Shown one piece after another: positions 40,925-48,514 of a stretch of 64,000 nt of DNA; within the stretch, counting starts at the first letter, position 1; every line of letters starts with the position of its first letter. Source of the DNA: a virus; the IMG/VR virus record IMGVR_UViG_3300032753_001573, positions 91,689-155,688 of that record; one strand, written 5' to 3'. The translations under genes were made by a program, and so were the position numbers. The notes below the pieces were generated by a model. The model was not told the origin of the DNA. It ran no database searches and saw only the letters and a program-made list of their open reading frames with translations.

Positions 40925-42817
40925 ATGACATCGGTTGATAGTGCATTTACCATTACAGCTTCTGGTCGTGCATTCAAAGTGCTGAGCGACGGACTTTATT
41001 CTGACAAGATTTCTGCTGTGATCCGAGAGCTCAGTTGCAATGCCTATGACAGTCACGTAGCAGCAAACAAAGTAGATGTACCATTTGAAATTCATTTGCC
41101 TAGCGATAACGAACCTTGGTTCAGCGTACAAGATTATGGTCTTGGTATTAGCGACGCAGATATTCACAGCATTTACACTAGGTATTTTACCAGCACCAAA
41201 GTTGGTAATAGCAATCAGATAGGTGAGCTTGGCCTCGGTAGCAAAAGTCCATTTAGTCTAGTTCGAGAATTTGAAGTTACCAGTATTCATAACGGTACTT
41301 GTAGCAGGTATCGAATGTATTTTGATGACAGCGATACTCCGCGAGTACAGTTAGTAGAACAGAAGCCAACTACTGACGGCAACGGCCTGCAGGTCAAATT
41401 CACTGTACCCAATTACCATGATAGATTAGAATTTGAATCCAAAGCAATTAATGTTCTGCGATGGTTCAAAACTACACCCATAGTCAAGCTTGAACAGGCG
41501 ATTGTAGAGATTGAAAATCTCACAGTCAACATCAACTCCAATGGTTGGGGATTGCAGCCCAATGTTTCTAGATATGCAATGCCCTATGCACTTATGGGTA
41601 ACGTAGCATATCTATTGGAAAAGAGCAGCATCAAGGGCAATGACGATCATGCGTTCAGTGTATTGCGCCTGCCGCTGATTGTGCGGTTTGATATTGGTGA
41701 GCTAGAAGTGGCTGCTAGCAGAGAAGGGTTAGGCTACGATGATCGCACTTGCAATAACCTAAAAACTCGGTTGATTGCTGTCTATAATGATATCCACCAG
41801 CAGTATGCTGATAAAATTAGTTCAGCTGATACAGAATGGGATGCTCGTTCAATCTGGAACCAATATCTTGGCGAAAATGTTGACTTCCGTTGGGAGTTGC
41901 ATGAAATTTTTTCTAATCGTGTTTTTAAGTGGCGCGGGGTTGAAATCAAAAACAAGTACAAGATTATAGATCTCACTAAGTTTTATTCAGCTGCTAGCAT
42001 AAACAAGAATAACACCGTACGATGGATTCATCGCGGCGATATTGCCATGCATCGTGTGCGCCAGAATGACTTCAAAAAGCATAGTGTGAGTTGCACCAAT
42101 GACGTTAAGATCGTCTTTGATGATTTGCCTCGTAATGGGGCCAAGAGAGTAAAGCATTGGCTATCCAACTGCAAAGAAAATATAAAGGTATATCTCTATT
42201 CGCAACCAGATGTTTATAGTAAGCCAGCAGACGGTTGGCCAGCTCTGTATCAAGATTTGGGGTGTCCAGAGATCATTTGGACTAGTGAACTTGAAGCTCC
42301 GCCTGTTACAAAACGCAACAGGAAGCCGGTCAAGATGTTAAAGTTTGGTACCGATGTCTGGCGTCATGTTTGGCAGGAGGTTGACATTGACCTATCCAAA
42401 GGCGGATTTTATATTGACAAGGATCGCAATGATCCGATAATAGAAGATGGTTTTAAGGTCTCACTTAGCTCAGTTGTATCTAAGGCCAAAGAGCTTGGAT
42501 TGTTGACGGAATTTCCTGACATTTACTCGAGCAATAAATCTACTTTGAAAAAGATCAGTAAGATGAAAAATTGGGTAAACATTATCTCATATTTGAGGGA
42601 AAAGTTCTCTGAATTAATTTCAAGTGAAGACTATTGGGCTGATCATATTGCTACATCTGAACTGCTCAACAATATTAGAAGTAGCATGCCTGTTCGAGAT
42701 TTCTTCCTTTATCGCTGGGATCTACGAGATGAAAATAGTGCTATGAAGAAGTTGTTGACCATCTATCATGAATGGTCGTCAAAGATTAATACAGGTCAAA
42801 TGGAAAAAAATTGTTAA
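40925..42817 (+). CDS. rIIA: rIIA-like protein, main part
   Basis: Homologue of T4 rIIA, which with rIIB counters abortive exclusion. GHKL ATPase start: ISAVIRELSCNAYDSHVAANK (N-box), WFSVQDYGLGISDADI (DxGxG), YFTSTKVGNSNQIGELGLGSKSPFSL (G-LG-GSKS lid), then a long variable part. The frame ends at 42815-42817 right after a seven-A run (42804-42810); the expected C-terminus continues in the +1 frame. With it the protein would be about 705 residues, near the 725 of T4 rIIA. No rIIB follows in the window. Confidence 0.88.
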   Translation: MTSVDSAFTITASGRAFKVLSDGLYSDKISAVIRELSCNAYDSHVAANKVDVPFEIHLPSDNEPWFSVQDYGLGISDADIHSIYTRYFTSTKVGNSNQIGELGLGSKSPFSLVREFEVTSIHNGTCSRYRMYFDDSDTPRVQLVEQKPTTDGNGLQVKFTVPNYHDRLEFESKAINVLRWFKTTPIVKLEQAIVEIENLTVNINSNGWGLQPNVSRYAMPYALMGNVAYLLEKSSIKGNDDHAFSVLRLPLIVRFDIGELEVAASREGLGYDDRTCNNLKTRLIAVYNDIHQQYADKISSADTEWDARSIWNQYLGENVDFRWELHEIFSNRVFKWRGVEIKNKYKIIDLTKFYSAASINKNNTVRWIHRGDIAMHRVRQNDFKKHSVSCTNDVKIVFDDLPRNGAKRVKHWLSNCKENIKVYLYSQPDVYSKPADGWPALYQDLGCPEIIWTSELEAPPVTKRNRKPVKMLKFGTDVWRHVWQEVDIDLSKGGFYIDKDRNDPIIEDGFKVSLSSVVSKAKELGLLTEFPDIYSSNKSTLKKISKMKNWVNIISYLREKFSELISSEDYWADHIATSELLNNIRSSMPVRDFFLYRWDLRDENSAMKKLLTIYHEWSSKINTGQMEKNC

Positions 42818-43049
42818 CTTCTCTAGAAGTTTGGATATTGATTTGAATGTTCAACAGGGCAAAACAGATACCAGGATATCGGATGCGTTTGCTGAATTCA
42901 AGCACCGTTATCCTATGTTGAAGATGTTAAATTATTCAAGCTTCAATTCATCGTTTAATGTAGTCAACGATTATATCAACATAGTTGATATGTCTTGGGT
43001 TTATTTTGAACTCAGCCGTCCAATGCCAACCGTTGAAGAAGATGATTAA
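42768..43049 (+). CDS. C-terminal part of rIIA in shifted frame
   Basis: From about 42806 this frame reads KIVNFSRSLDIDLNVQQGKT...FAEFKHRYPMLKMLNYSSFN...VVNDYINIVDMSW, which is the usual end of rIIA proteins (YPML..l.......YIn.vD). It has no ribosome site of its own. It is probably one gene with the preceding frame, separated by one extra A in a homopolymer; slippage by RNA polymerase is an alternative. Confidence 0.7.
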   Translation: MNGRQRLIQVKWKKIVNFSRSLDIDLNVQQGKTDTRISDAFAEFKHRYPMLKMLNYSSFNSSFNVVNDYINIVDMSWVYFELSRPMPTVEEDD

Positions 43050-43130
43050 TATTAGTTGTTAATTAATTTGGTAATCGCTTAGATTCTAAGTATACTGAAT
43101 TTAGGATTCTAGTAAATAGGTGATTACCAA

Positions 43131-43844
43131 ATGGAATTAACACAGGATCAGATCAAGAAACTACAGTCTGCTCGTATACATTTCTGTATTCCGGCATACG
43201 GTGGGCAGATAAATGAAGGTACTTTCATCAGCATGTTGAAGTACATGGCTACCGCTCAACGTTTTGGCCTTAACTTTACTATAGATACTATGGTCAACGA
43301 GAGCTTGGTGTGCCGCGCTCGCAATAGTTTAGTTGCCAAGATGTTGTATTTTGAGCCCAAGAGCACACACCTAATGTTTGTTGATGCTGACATTGGATTT
43401 GAACCAGAAGAGATCTTCAAGCTTATATTAGCTGATAAGGATGTAGTAGGCGGATTGTATCCCAAGAAGGCTCTACCGATCAACTATGTAGTCAACAAGA
43501 TCCCCGGAGCGCAGAAGCAAGGTAACCTAGTTCAGGTGTCAAACCTCGGAACTGGTTTTATGATGATACGTCGCAGTGTTTTGGAAAGCATGATTGCCAA
43601 GCATCCAGAATTGCACTATGTTGATGCTATCGGTCTTGATCCAAAGTATGATCCGTTCAAGTATGCTCTTTTCGATACAGAGATTGATCCCAACACCAAA
43701 GAATATATGTCGGAAGATTATACATTCTGCAAGCGATGGAGAGACATGGGCGGAAGTATATGGGCAGATCTCAGTATCACCCTCAACCACATTGGATATT
43801 TTACCTTCCGCGGAGACGCAACTCAGTTGCAACCCCACCTTTGA
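43131..43844 (+). CDS. glycosyltransferase-like protein (GT-A fold)
   Basis: IHFCIPAYGGQINEGTF start, DTMVNESLVCRARNSLVAKML, then FVDADIGFEPEEIFKLI (DxD, near residue 87), GTGFMMIRRSVLESM and a terminal SEDYTFCKRWRDMGGSIWADLSITLNHIG. The same order is seen in the protein at 19694; both belong to a phage GT family with E-D-..FC.R....G..iW.d......H. 237 residues. Target unknown. Confidence 0.8.
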   Translation: MELTQDQIKKLQSARIHFCIPAYGGQINEGTFISMLKYMATAQRFGLNFTIDTMVNESLVCRARNSLVAKMLYFEPKSTHLMFVDADIGFEPEEIFKLILADKDVVGGLYPKKALPINYVVNKIPGAQKQGNLVQVSNLGTGFMMIRRSVLESMIAKHPELHYVDAIGLDPKYDPFKYALFDTEIDPNTKEYMSEDYTFCKRWRDMGGSIWADLSITLNHIGYFTFRGDATQLQPHL

Positions 43845-43848
43845 TGTT

Positions 43849-43887
43849 AATGCGGGCGGCAATCAATTGCCGCCCGCATTCTTATCT
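43849..43887 (+). terminator. intrinsic terminator
   Basis: 15-bp perfect stem AATGCGGGCGGCAAT / ATTGCCGCCCGCATT with a CA loop, followed by CTTATCTTCT. Confidence 0.85.
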
Positions 43888-43913
43888 TCTGCTGCACCAT
43901 TTTAAAATATAGG

Positions 43914-43941
43914 TTGACAGCGCCCATGTAGATGCTATCGT
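43914..43941 (+). promoter_or_regulatory. TTGACA-16-extended -10 promoter
   Basis: GGTTGACAGC (TTGACA 43914-43919), 16-base spacer ending AGATGC, TATCGT (43936-43941). Confidence 0.75.
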
Positions 43942-43969
43942 GCAGCATAGACATTGAGGAGTTATGCAA

Positions 43970-44161
43970 ATGGCTAGCAGCTACATTCTCGGTAATAAAA
44001 CTGAAACTTATGTGGTTCGTGTTAGCGATACAGGTCGCGGTAAAAGGACAATTGAAAACCGTGAATTTGCTGATTACCACAAAGCCCTGCACTTCTGCAA
44101 CGCTATGGAAGCCAAGTATGGCTCCAAATATATCGTAGACTTTGACACCAAATTCAAGTGA
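43970..44161 (+). CDS. hypothetical protein (63 aa)
   Basis: ATG 43970 at the right distance from TTGAGGAG; ATG 43964 is too close. Basic, beta/alpha small protein (ASSYILGNKTETYVVRVSDTGRGKRTIENREFADYHKALHFCNAMEAKYG). Unknown. Transcribed from the promoter at 43914. Confidence 0.6.
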   Translation: MASSYILGNKTETYVVRVSDTGRGKRTIENREFADYHKALHFCNAMEAKYGSKYIVDFDTKFK

Positions 44162-44204
44162 AATATTGCTAAAATATCTAATGATTTCAATTGGATCTTT
44201 TTGG

Positions 44205-44232
44205 TTGACAGCCCCTGTATAGATGCTATTAT
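44205..44232 (+). promoter_or_regulatory. TTGACA-16-extended -10 promoter (leader copy 1)
   Basis: GGTTGACAGC (44205-44210), 16-base spacer ending AGATGC, TATTAT (44227-44232). The following leader up to AAGGAG is nearly identical to the one at 44523. Confidence 0.8.
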
Positions 44233-44258
44233 ACGGGTATAGAGCAAGGAGTTAACAC

Positions 44259-44516
44259 ATGTACAATGTGGATAAGATTGGACTCAACCTTGGTGACAGG
44301 GTTCGCTGGGAAAGCGCTGAGGGCACTCTCCGAGGAGAGGTTGTTGGCATGAGTTTGGCTAAGAATGCCGCCGGAAAGGTTATCCCTTGGATCACTGTGG
44401 AATACATCCGCAACAACCGAAATGTACAGACTATTCTTTGTGGTACAGAAGGTTACCTCAAGATGATGAAATTTACTGTGATTTTTCGTGATAAAAATAA
44501 TCTTTTTGCTGCCTGA
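44259..44516 (+). CDS. small SH3/KOW-like protein (85 aa)
   Basis: LGDRVRWESAEGTLRGEVVGMSLAK...IPWITVEYIRNNRNVQTILCG gives a beta-barrel pattern (G-D-V-W....G...G.V) as in KOW/SH3-like RNA or protein binding domains. Tentative. Ribosome site GCAAGGAGTTAACAC. Confidence 0.55.
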   Translation: MYNVDKIGLNLGDRVRWESAEGTLRGEVVGMSLAKNAAGKVIPWITVEYIRNNRNVQTILCGTEGYLKMMKFTVIFRDKNNLFAA

Positions 44517-44522
44517 AAACGG

Positions 44523-44550
44523 TTGACAGCGCCTATATAGGTGCTATTAT
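44523..44550 (+). promoter_or_regulatory. TTGACA-16-extended -10 promoter (leader copy 2)
   Basis: GGTTGACAGC (44523-44528), 16-base spacer ending AGGTGC, TATTAT (44545-44550), and the shared leader through GAGCAAGGAG. Confidence 0.8.
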
Positions 44551-44579
44551 GCGGGTACAGAGCAAGGAGCTAGCACAGC

Positions 44580-45062
44580 ATGCAAGTTACCGAACGCATC
44601 GAACAGGTCCGCAAGCGTTGCACTGAAGTTATCGCCAATATCAAAACCTTGTATGGTATTGATTGTTCTAATGTACAGATCCGTTTTGACCTCCGAGGCA
44701 GGGTTGCAGGCATGGCAGGTTGCCGCTTCAACTTTTTTGGAGGCAGCACGTTTGATCATTTTGTCCGTTTCAATGTTGATATGATTGCTAATGATAGCTA
44801 TGATCATATCATCAATGATACTGTCCCACATGAATTTGCTCATATTGTTTGTTATATGAATCCCCTGCTGGGTCGCAATCATGACGCAGGATGGAAGAAG
44901 GTTTGTATGGCGTTGGGCGGTTCAGGCGAGCGCTGCCACAGTGAGAAGGTTTCTTACGCCAAAGGCAAGACCTTCCAGTATCTCACTACAGTTGGACGTT
45001 TGGTTACGGTGAGCGAGAATAGGCACCGTAAGATTCAGTCGGGTGTAACCTATCGTGTCTAG
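44580..45062 (+). CDS. SprT-like zinc metallopeptidase (160 aa)
   Basis: VQIRFDLRGRVAGMAGCRFN followed by VRFNVDMIANDSYDHIINDTVPHEFAHIVCYM gives the SprT layout with HEFAH; the third ligand is probably the H of RNHDAGWKKVCMALGG (H...W....LG), a strong SprT hallmark. A basic tail follows. SprT/Spartan proteins degrade DNA-protein crosslinks; a phage version may strip DNA-bound host proteins. Well expressed judging by promoter and ribosome site. Confidence 0.85.
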   Translation: MQVTERIEQVRKRCTEVIANIKTLYGIDCSNVQIRFDLRGRVAGMAGCRFNFFGGSTFDHFVRFNVDMIANDSYDHIINDTVPHEFAHIVCYMNPLLGRNHDAGWKKVCMALGGSGERCHSEKVSYAKGKTFQYLTTVGRLVTVSENRHRKIQSGVTYRV

Positions 45063-45086
45063 CGCGGTGGTGGCGCTATTAACAAG

Positions 45087-45362
45087 ATGTGCAAGTGGTC
45101 AATATTTGGACAGCCTCTCAACGTTGCCATTGCCGAAGCTCCTGCTGCACCAGTTGCCAAGAAGGTCGTTCAGCCAGCGCCTCGTACTGAACAAGTCAAG
45201 GCGAGCGGTGTTAGCAAGGCCACTCGAGTGCGTGAGTTTATTGCACAGGCCAAGAAGAGCAACCAAACTCAGCAGCATGTTGTGGCGATTTGCATTTCGC
45301 AGCTTGGTATGACCCGGGCGCTTGCTGCTACCTACGTTAAGAATAACTGGGACAAGGTTTGA
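45087..45362 (+). CDS. small DNA/RNA-binding-like protein (91 aa)
   Basis: Ala/Pro/Lys-rich first half (AEAPAAPVAKKVVQPAPRTE), then a helix-turn-helix-like domain, SKATRVREFIAQAKKSNQTQQHVVAICISQLGMTRALAATYVKNNWDKV, with the look of small bacterial/phage domains where a trihelical unit ends in the recognition helix. Function unknown. Possibly in one transcript with the SprT-like gene. Confidence 0.6.
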   Translation: MCKWSIFGQPLNVAIAEAPAAPVAKKVVQPAPRTEQVKASGVSKATRVREFIAQAKKSNQTQQHVVAICISQLGMTRALAATYVKNNWDKV

Positions 45363-45460
45363 GCTATTAACTATAGCGGCAATGTGCCTTTGACACATTT
45401 GCATCTGTGTGTTAATATCAAAATGCGGCAATAACACATCTAACAACAAATGGAGATAAA

Positions 45461-45967
45461 ATTTTTAAGACTATTTTCGCTACGGTATCACTGATGGTAA
45501 TTGCAACGGCAGGTGCATCGGCTTCCAATACGCATGTACAAAAGGCAACCAGTTGTCCGCTACATACTCAGTTTGATAAGGCTACTGTCACTTGCGTACC
45601 TATTGGATCAGTAGATACTGATGATGATACTGTGCAGGACATTTACGTGTACGGTAATAGGCACGGCGACAATACCAATACTGTTTCTAACGGGGGCAAT
45701 GTTAGCTCTGGTGGTAACGGCGGCAATGGCAATTCCGGAGGCAACGGGGGTAATGGAGGCAATAGCAATTCCGGAGGTAATGGCGGAGACGGAGGTAATG
45801 GCGGAGACGGAGGTAACGGCGGAAATGGCGGTAACGGGGGCGACGGCCACGGGCAGGGCGATTGCAACGGCCACGGTGACAACGATGGTAATAGTCATGA
45901 TGGTAGCCATGGTGATGGTCACGGCGAGGGCAGCGGCCACGGCAACGGCCATAGCGGGCATCGCTAA
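45461..45967 (+). CDS. secreted Gly-rich/His-rich low-complexity protein; non-canonical AUU start proposed
   Basis: In-frame upstream of the first ATG (45494) there is a full signal peptide, FKTIFATVSLMVIATAGASA, that begins right after ATT 45461, six bases from AATGGAG; no ATG/GTG/TTG lies there. The mature part has TSCPLHTQFDKATVTCVP (two Cys), then about 60 residues of GGNGGN/GGDGGN repeats and a GHG-rich tail ending GHSGHR. Gly-Gly-X repeats can form polyglycine-II bundles. A surface adhesin or metal-binding protein is possible. If AUU is wrong, a one-base error near 45460 is the alternative. Confidence 0.6.
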   Translation: MFKTIFATVSLMVIATAGASASNTHVQKATSCPLHTQFDKATVTCVPIGSVDTDDDTVQDIYVYGNRHGDNTNTVSNGGNVSSGGNGGNGNSGGNGGNGGNSNSGGNGGDGGNGGDGGNGGNGGNGGDGHGQGDCNGHGDNDGNSHDGSHGDGHGEGSGHGNGHSGHR

Positions 45968-45981
45968 TAAGCTATAAACTT

Positions 45982-46017
45982 TATGATAAGGTGGGGAAAT
46001 CCCACCTTATCATTTTA
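45982..46017 (+). terminator. intrinsic terminator
   Basis: Stem GATAAGGTGGG / CCCACCTTATC (extendable by two pairs) around GAAAT, then ATTTTAT. Confidence 0.88.
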
Positions 46018-46034
46018 TACAAATTACCGAGGCA

Positions 46035-46247
46035 ATGTTTAAAATGGACAATCAACTGTGCGACAAAGTTATCCTTAGGATTGCCGAGCAAGTGTTAAAT
46101 TTAGATACTCTAGACACACGCAACAGCGATGATCTCGATTTTCGAGATTTGGCTGTGTGGAATATCCGCGCTGCTCTTGAAGCAGCATATGATGCTGGGT
46201 ATCGTGCTGCACAACGCAATACTTCCAATGAGTTCGATAGTGATTGA
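46035..46247 (+). CDS. DUF6900-like small protein (70 aa)
   Basis: VILRIAEQVLNLDTLDTRNSDDLDFRDLAVWNIRAALEAAYDAGYRAAQ matches the short family whose core is iA...L.ietLetR.sDsLDF.d.sVw.ir.ALeaAYeAG, common on phages and plasmids, function unknown. Start ATG 46035 or 46044. Confidence 0.7.
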   Translation: MFKMDNQLCDKVILRIAEQVLNLDTLDTRNSDDLDFRDLAVWNIRAALEAAYDAGYRAAQRNTSNEFDSD

Positions 46248-46473
46248 GTTTTGGAACCTATCCTCTGAACAGATAGACAGTGGATTAGACTTTATGTATG
46301 ATTCTAGTCTGCGCGCCATGCATCCAGATGATCCTATTCTCGCACTATCATTTGATAGCAGATTTCAAAAGTTAGCACATATGTGGTTAGAATGCGGTCG
46401 AGACATGACTTTGATGCGGTTGAGATACGCAGATGAAATAGAACGTTTGCTACAATATCCTTGGCAAGTATAA
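46228..46473 (+). CDS. hypothetical protein (81 aa)
   Basis: Starts 20 bases inside the preceding gene (ATG 46228; GTG 46240 possible). Acidic helical protein (EFWNLSSEQIDSGLDFMYDSSLRAMHPDDPILALSFDSRFQKLAHMWLECGRDM). Not recognised. Confidence 0.5.
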   Translation: MSSIVIEFWNLSSEQIDSGLDFMYDSSLRAMHPDDPILALSFDSRFQKLAHMWLECGRDMTLMRLRYADEIERLLQYPWQV

Positions 46474-46483
46474 GTTAAAACAC

Positions 46484-46759
46484 ATGTCAGGATATCCCTG
46501 GGAGTTTGATTATAAGGCGTGGCAGGACGAGAGCATTAAGCTTTCTAATCGACTTATTTCCGTATCTGATATAACTATCCGGAAAGATCTCCAAAAGATG
46601 TATCTAGCTGTTTATGATCTAGCAGTAGATATAACTCGTGAGGAAGTAGAATGCAGGCGCAAACGTCGCCAAAGTTACAAGCATCAAGAGATGCTAAAAA
46701 AATTTGCCGAGATGAAACAGAACTTAATTGAGCACATCACTTGGGCGCTGCTGATGTGA
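46484..46759 (+). CDS. hypothetical protein (91 aa)
   Basis: Helical, charged (RKDLQKMYLAVYDLAVDITREEVECRRKRRQSYKHQEMLKKFAEMKQNL). No motif known. Converges with the tail-fibre locus seven bases on. Confidence 0.55.
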   Translation: MSGYPWEFDYKAWQDESIKLSNRLISVSDITIRKDLQKMYLAVYDLAVDITREEVECRRKRRQSYKHQEMLKKFAEMKQNLIEHITWALLM

Positions 46760-46765
46760 GATGCG

Positions 46766-48514
46766 TTAACCTATGTAGGCAACGCCCCAGCTGTCGTTGG
46801 CATCAAACGTCACCGTGCCTCCGGTTGCCACGACCTGAAGGTTATCACCTGCATTGAGCTTGACGATGCCGCTCACGCCCCAGTGACTGGGTCCGCTGAG
46901 GCTGCCGTTCAGGGTTTCCCAGTAGAGCACGGTGGTGCCGTTGGCAGTATTTGTTTGACCGTTCTTCTTCATGCAGGCACTAGCACTGCTTCCGCCGGAT
47001 ATGCGCAGGTTCATGAATGCGCTGTACAGTCCAGCCACTGGTGCGGTGAACACACCAGTGCTGTTGTTGTAGGCGCTGCCTTGGTTGTAGTCCACGTACT
47101 GGTTGGTTATGGTTGTGGCGGCGGTGAAATTATTGCTGGTGGTGGCTGTGATCCTGACAGCGGGGCGAGTAGGCAGCGTTATACCGTATGATCCTATCTG
47201 TGCCCATTGCGTGAAGCTGCTGGTGCCTCTAAACTGGAACACACCTCCGGCTGACCCACCAGTGCCTAGATCCATGTACATGGTGCTGTAGGTCACGCTG
47301 TTGTCACGCACGGCCATGTTGCCATTCATCAGCAGTGCAACGTTGCCTGCCGCGGCTGATCCCGCTGAAAACGCCACCGACGCGTTGCCCACCATGGTGG
47401 CCTGGCTGGTCACCGTGCCCGTCACGGCCAGCGTGCCCGTTACCGTGAGGTTTGCGTTGCCGTCCAAGGTCATCTTGGTGGCACCCGGCTGGTACCAGCG
47501 GAAGGTGCCGTTGCTGTTGTCTATCTCCCAGTTCTGTGCCGCGTTGCCGTTGGCGAACACCACCCTAGGCGTCTGGCTGCTACCGATGCCGGTGTTGCCT
47601 GCATACACCCCCGCCACCGTGGTGCTCTCGTTGAATGGGCCCGAGAATGATCCGTATCCACCGGCGTTGATGTTGCCTGCTATGCCGACGCCCCCGGCCA
47701 CTATCAGGGCTCCTGTGGTGGTGCTGGTGCTGGTGTTGGTGCTGTTGACGGTGACGTTCTGTCCGAAGCGTCCGTAGGTGTTGCTGACCAGACCGTTGAC
47801 GACCTGCACCCCGTTGCTGGTGCTGCCCGAGTGGTACACGTTGCCGCCCACGTAGAGATCGCCACTGACACCCAAGCCGCCCGTGACCACGACCGCGGCA
47901 TTGGCGGTGCTGGTAGCAGCAGCGTTGCCGCCAATGGTGATGTTGGCCATGAGGGCGGTGCTGCCCAGCTGCGTGATGCTAGCATAGCTGCCAATGGTAC
48001 CGCGTGCTGTAGCCGTTCCTGAGCCAGCGTACACCCTGAGCTTCACGCTTTGGTTGGCGGTGGGTGTATATACCAGTTTGAGGCTGGTGTTGGTGCTTTC
48101 GTTGGTGTTCCGGTTGATGGGTTCAGACAGGCCTGCCACTGATCCGCTGGCGACTAATGATGTGTTGCTGGTGGCGTCCACCCATTGATACAACAGATAA
48201 CCACCACTGAGATCGCTGAATGTGCCCCAGTTTATGTTGGCAAACAGCTCATAGGTCTTGCCGCCAGTGAGGGTAAACACACCTGTGCTGGTGTTATAGG
48301 CTATGCCGTTGGCATATATCTGTGTGTCAAATATGATGTCGGTGTTGATGCCAATGCCTGCGTCGTCCGCGCTGTTGTAGACCTGGCATAGATCAGCCAC
48401 GTAACCTGTTACCGAACGTGTGCGTGTCCAAGCATTGCTGCTGGCGCTCCACTGGTAGGTGATGTTGTTGACCGTGGCCAGCTGACCATCCGAGGGGGGA
48501 TAGGGGAAACTCAT
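46766..48514 (-). CDS. tail fibre protein with C1q-like C-terminal head (582 aa)
   Basis: N-terminal attachment-type start (FPYPPSDGQLATVNNITYQWSASSNAWTR), repeated beta modules of the type ANAAVVVTGGLGVSGDLYVGGNV and TGALIVAGGVGIAGNINAGG, then a C1q/TNF-like trimer head (FTAATTITNQYVDYNQGSAYNNSTGVFTAPVAGLYSAFMNLRI ... WGVSGIVKLNAGDNLQVVA). Probable receptor-binding fibre. The start overlaps the upstream gene by one base. The gene is strikingly GC-rich for this genome (about 68% in the line at 47401 against about 32% at 60001). Confidence 0.85.
   Translation of the reverse strand: MSFPYPPSDGQLATVNNITYQWSASSNAWTRTRSVTGYVADLCQVYNSADDAGIGINTDIIFDTQIYANGIAYNTSTGVFTLTGGKTYELFANINWGTFSDLSGGYLLYQWVDATSNTSLVASGSVAGLSEPINRNTNESTNTSLKLVYTPTANQSVKLRVYAGSGTATARGTIGSYASITQLGSTALMANITIGGNAAATSTANAAVVVTGGLGVSGDLYVGGNVYHSGSTSNGVQVVNGLVSNTYGRFGQNVTVNSTNTSTSTTTGALIVAGGVGIAGNINAGGYGSFSGPFNESTTVAGVYAGNTGIGSSQTPRVVFANGNAAQNWEIDNSNGTFRWYQPGATKMTLDGNANLTVTGTLAVTGTVTSQATMVGNASVAFSAGSAAAGNVALLMNGNMAVRDNSVTYSTMYMDLGTGGSAGGVFQFRGTSSFTQWAQIGSYGITLPTRPAVRITATTSNNFTAATTITNQYVDYNQGSAYNNSTGVFTAPVAGLYSAFMNLRISGGSSASACMKKNGQTNTANGTTVLYWETLNGSLSGPSHWGVSGIVKLNAGDNLQVVATGGTVTFDANDSWGVAYIG

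Noticed and set aside
42804-42811. A AAA AAT as a programmed -1 frameshift site in rIIA
   Set aside because: The downstream frame needs +1 (or -2), not -1, so classical tandem slippage does not produce the full protein.
45608-45977. Long open frames in other phases over the Gly-rich gene
   Set aside because: They are by-products of the GGN repeat (Pro-rich or Met/Ala/Thr-rich shadows) and have no ribosome sites.
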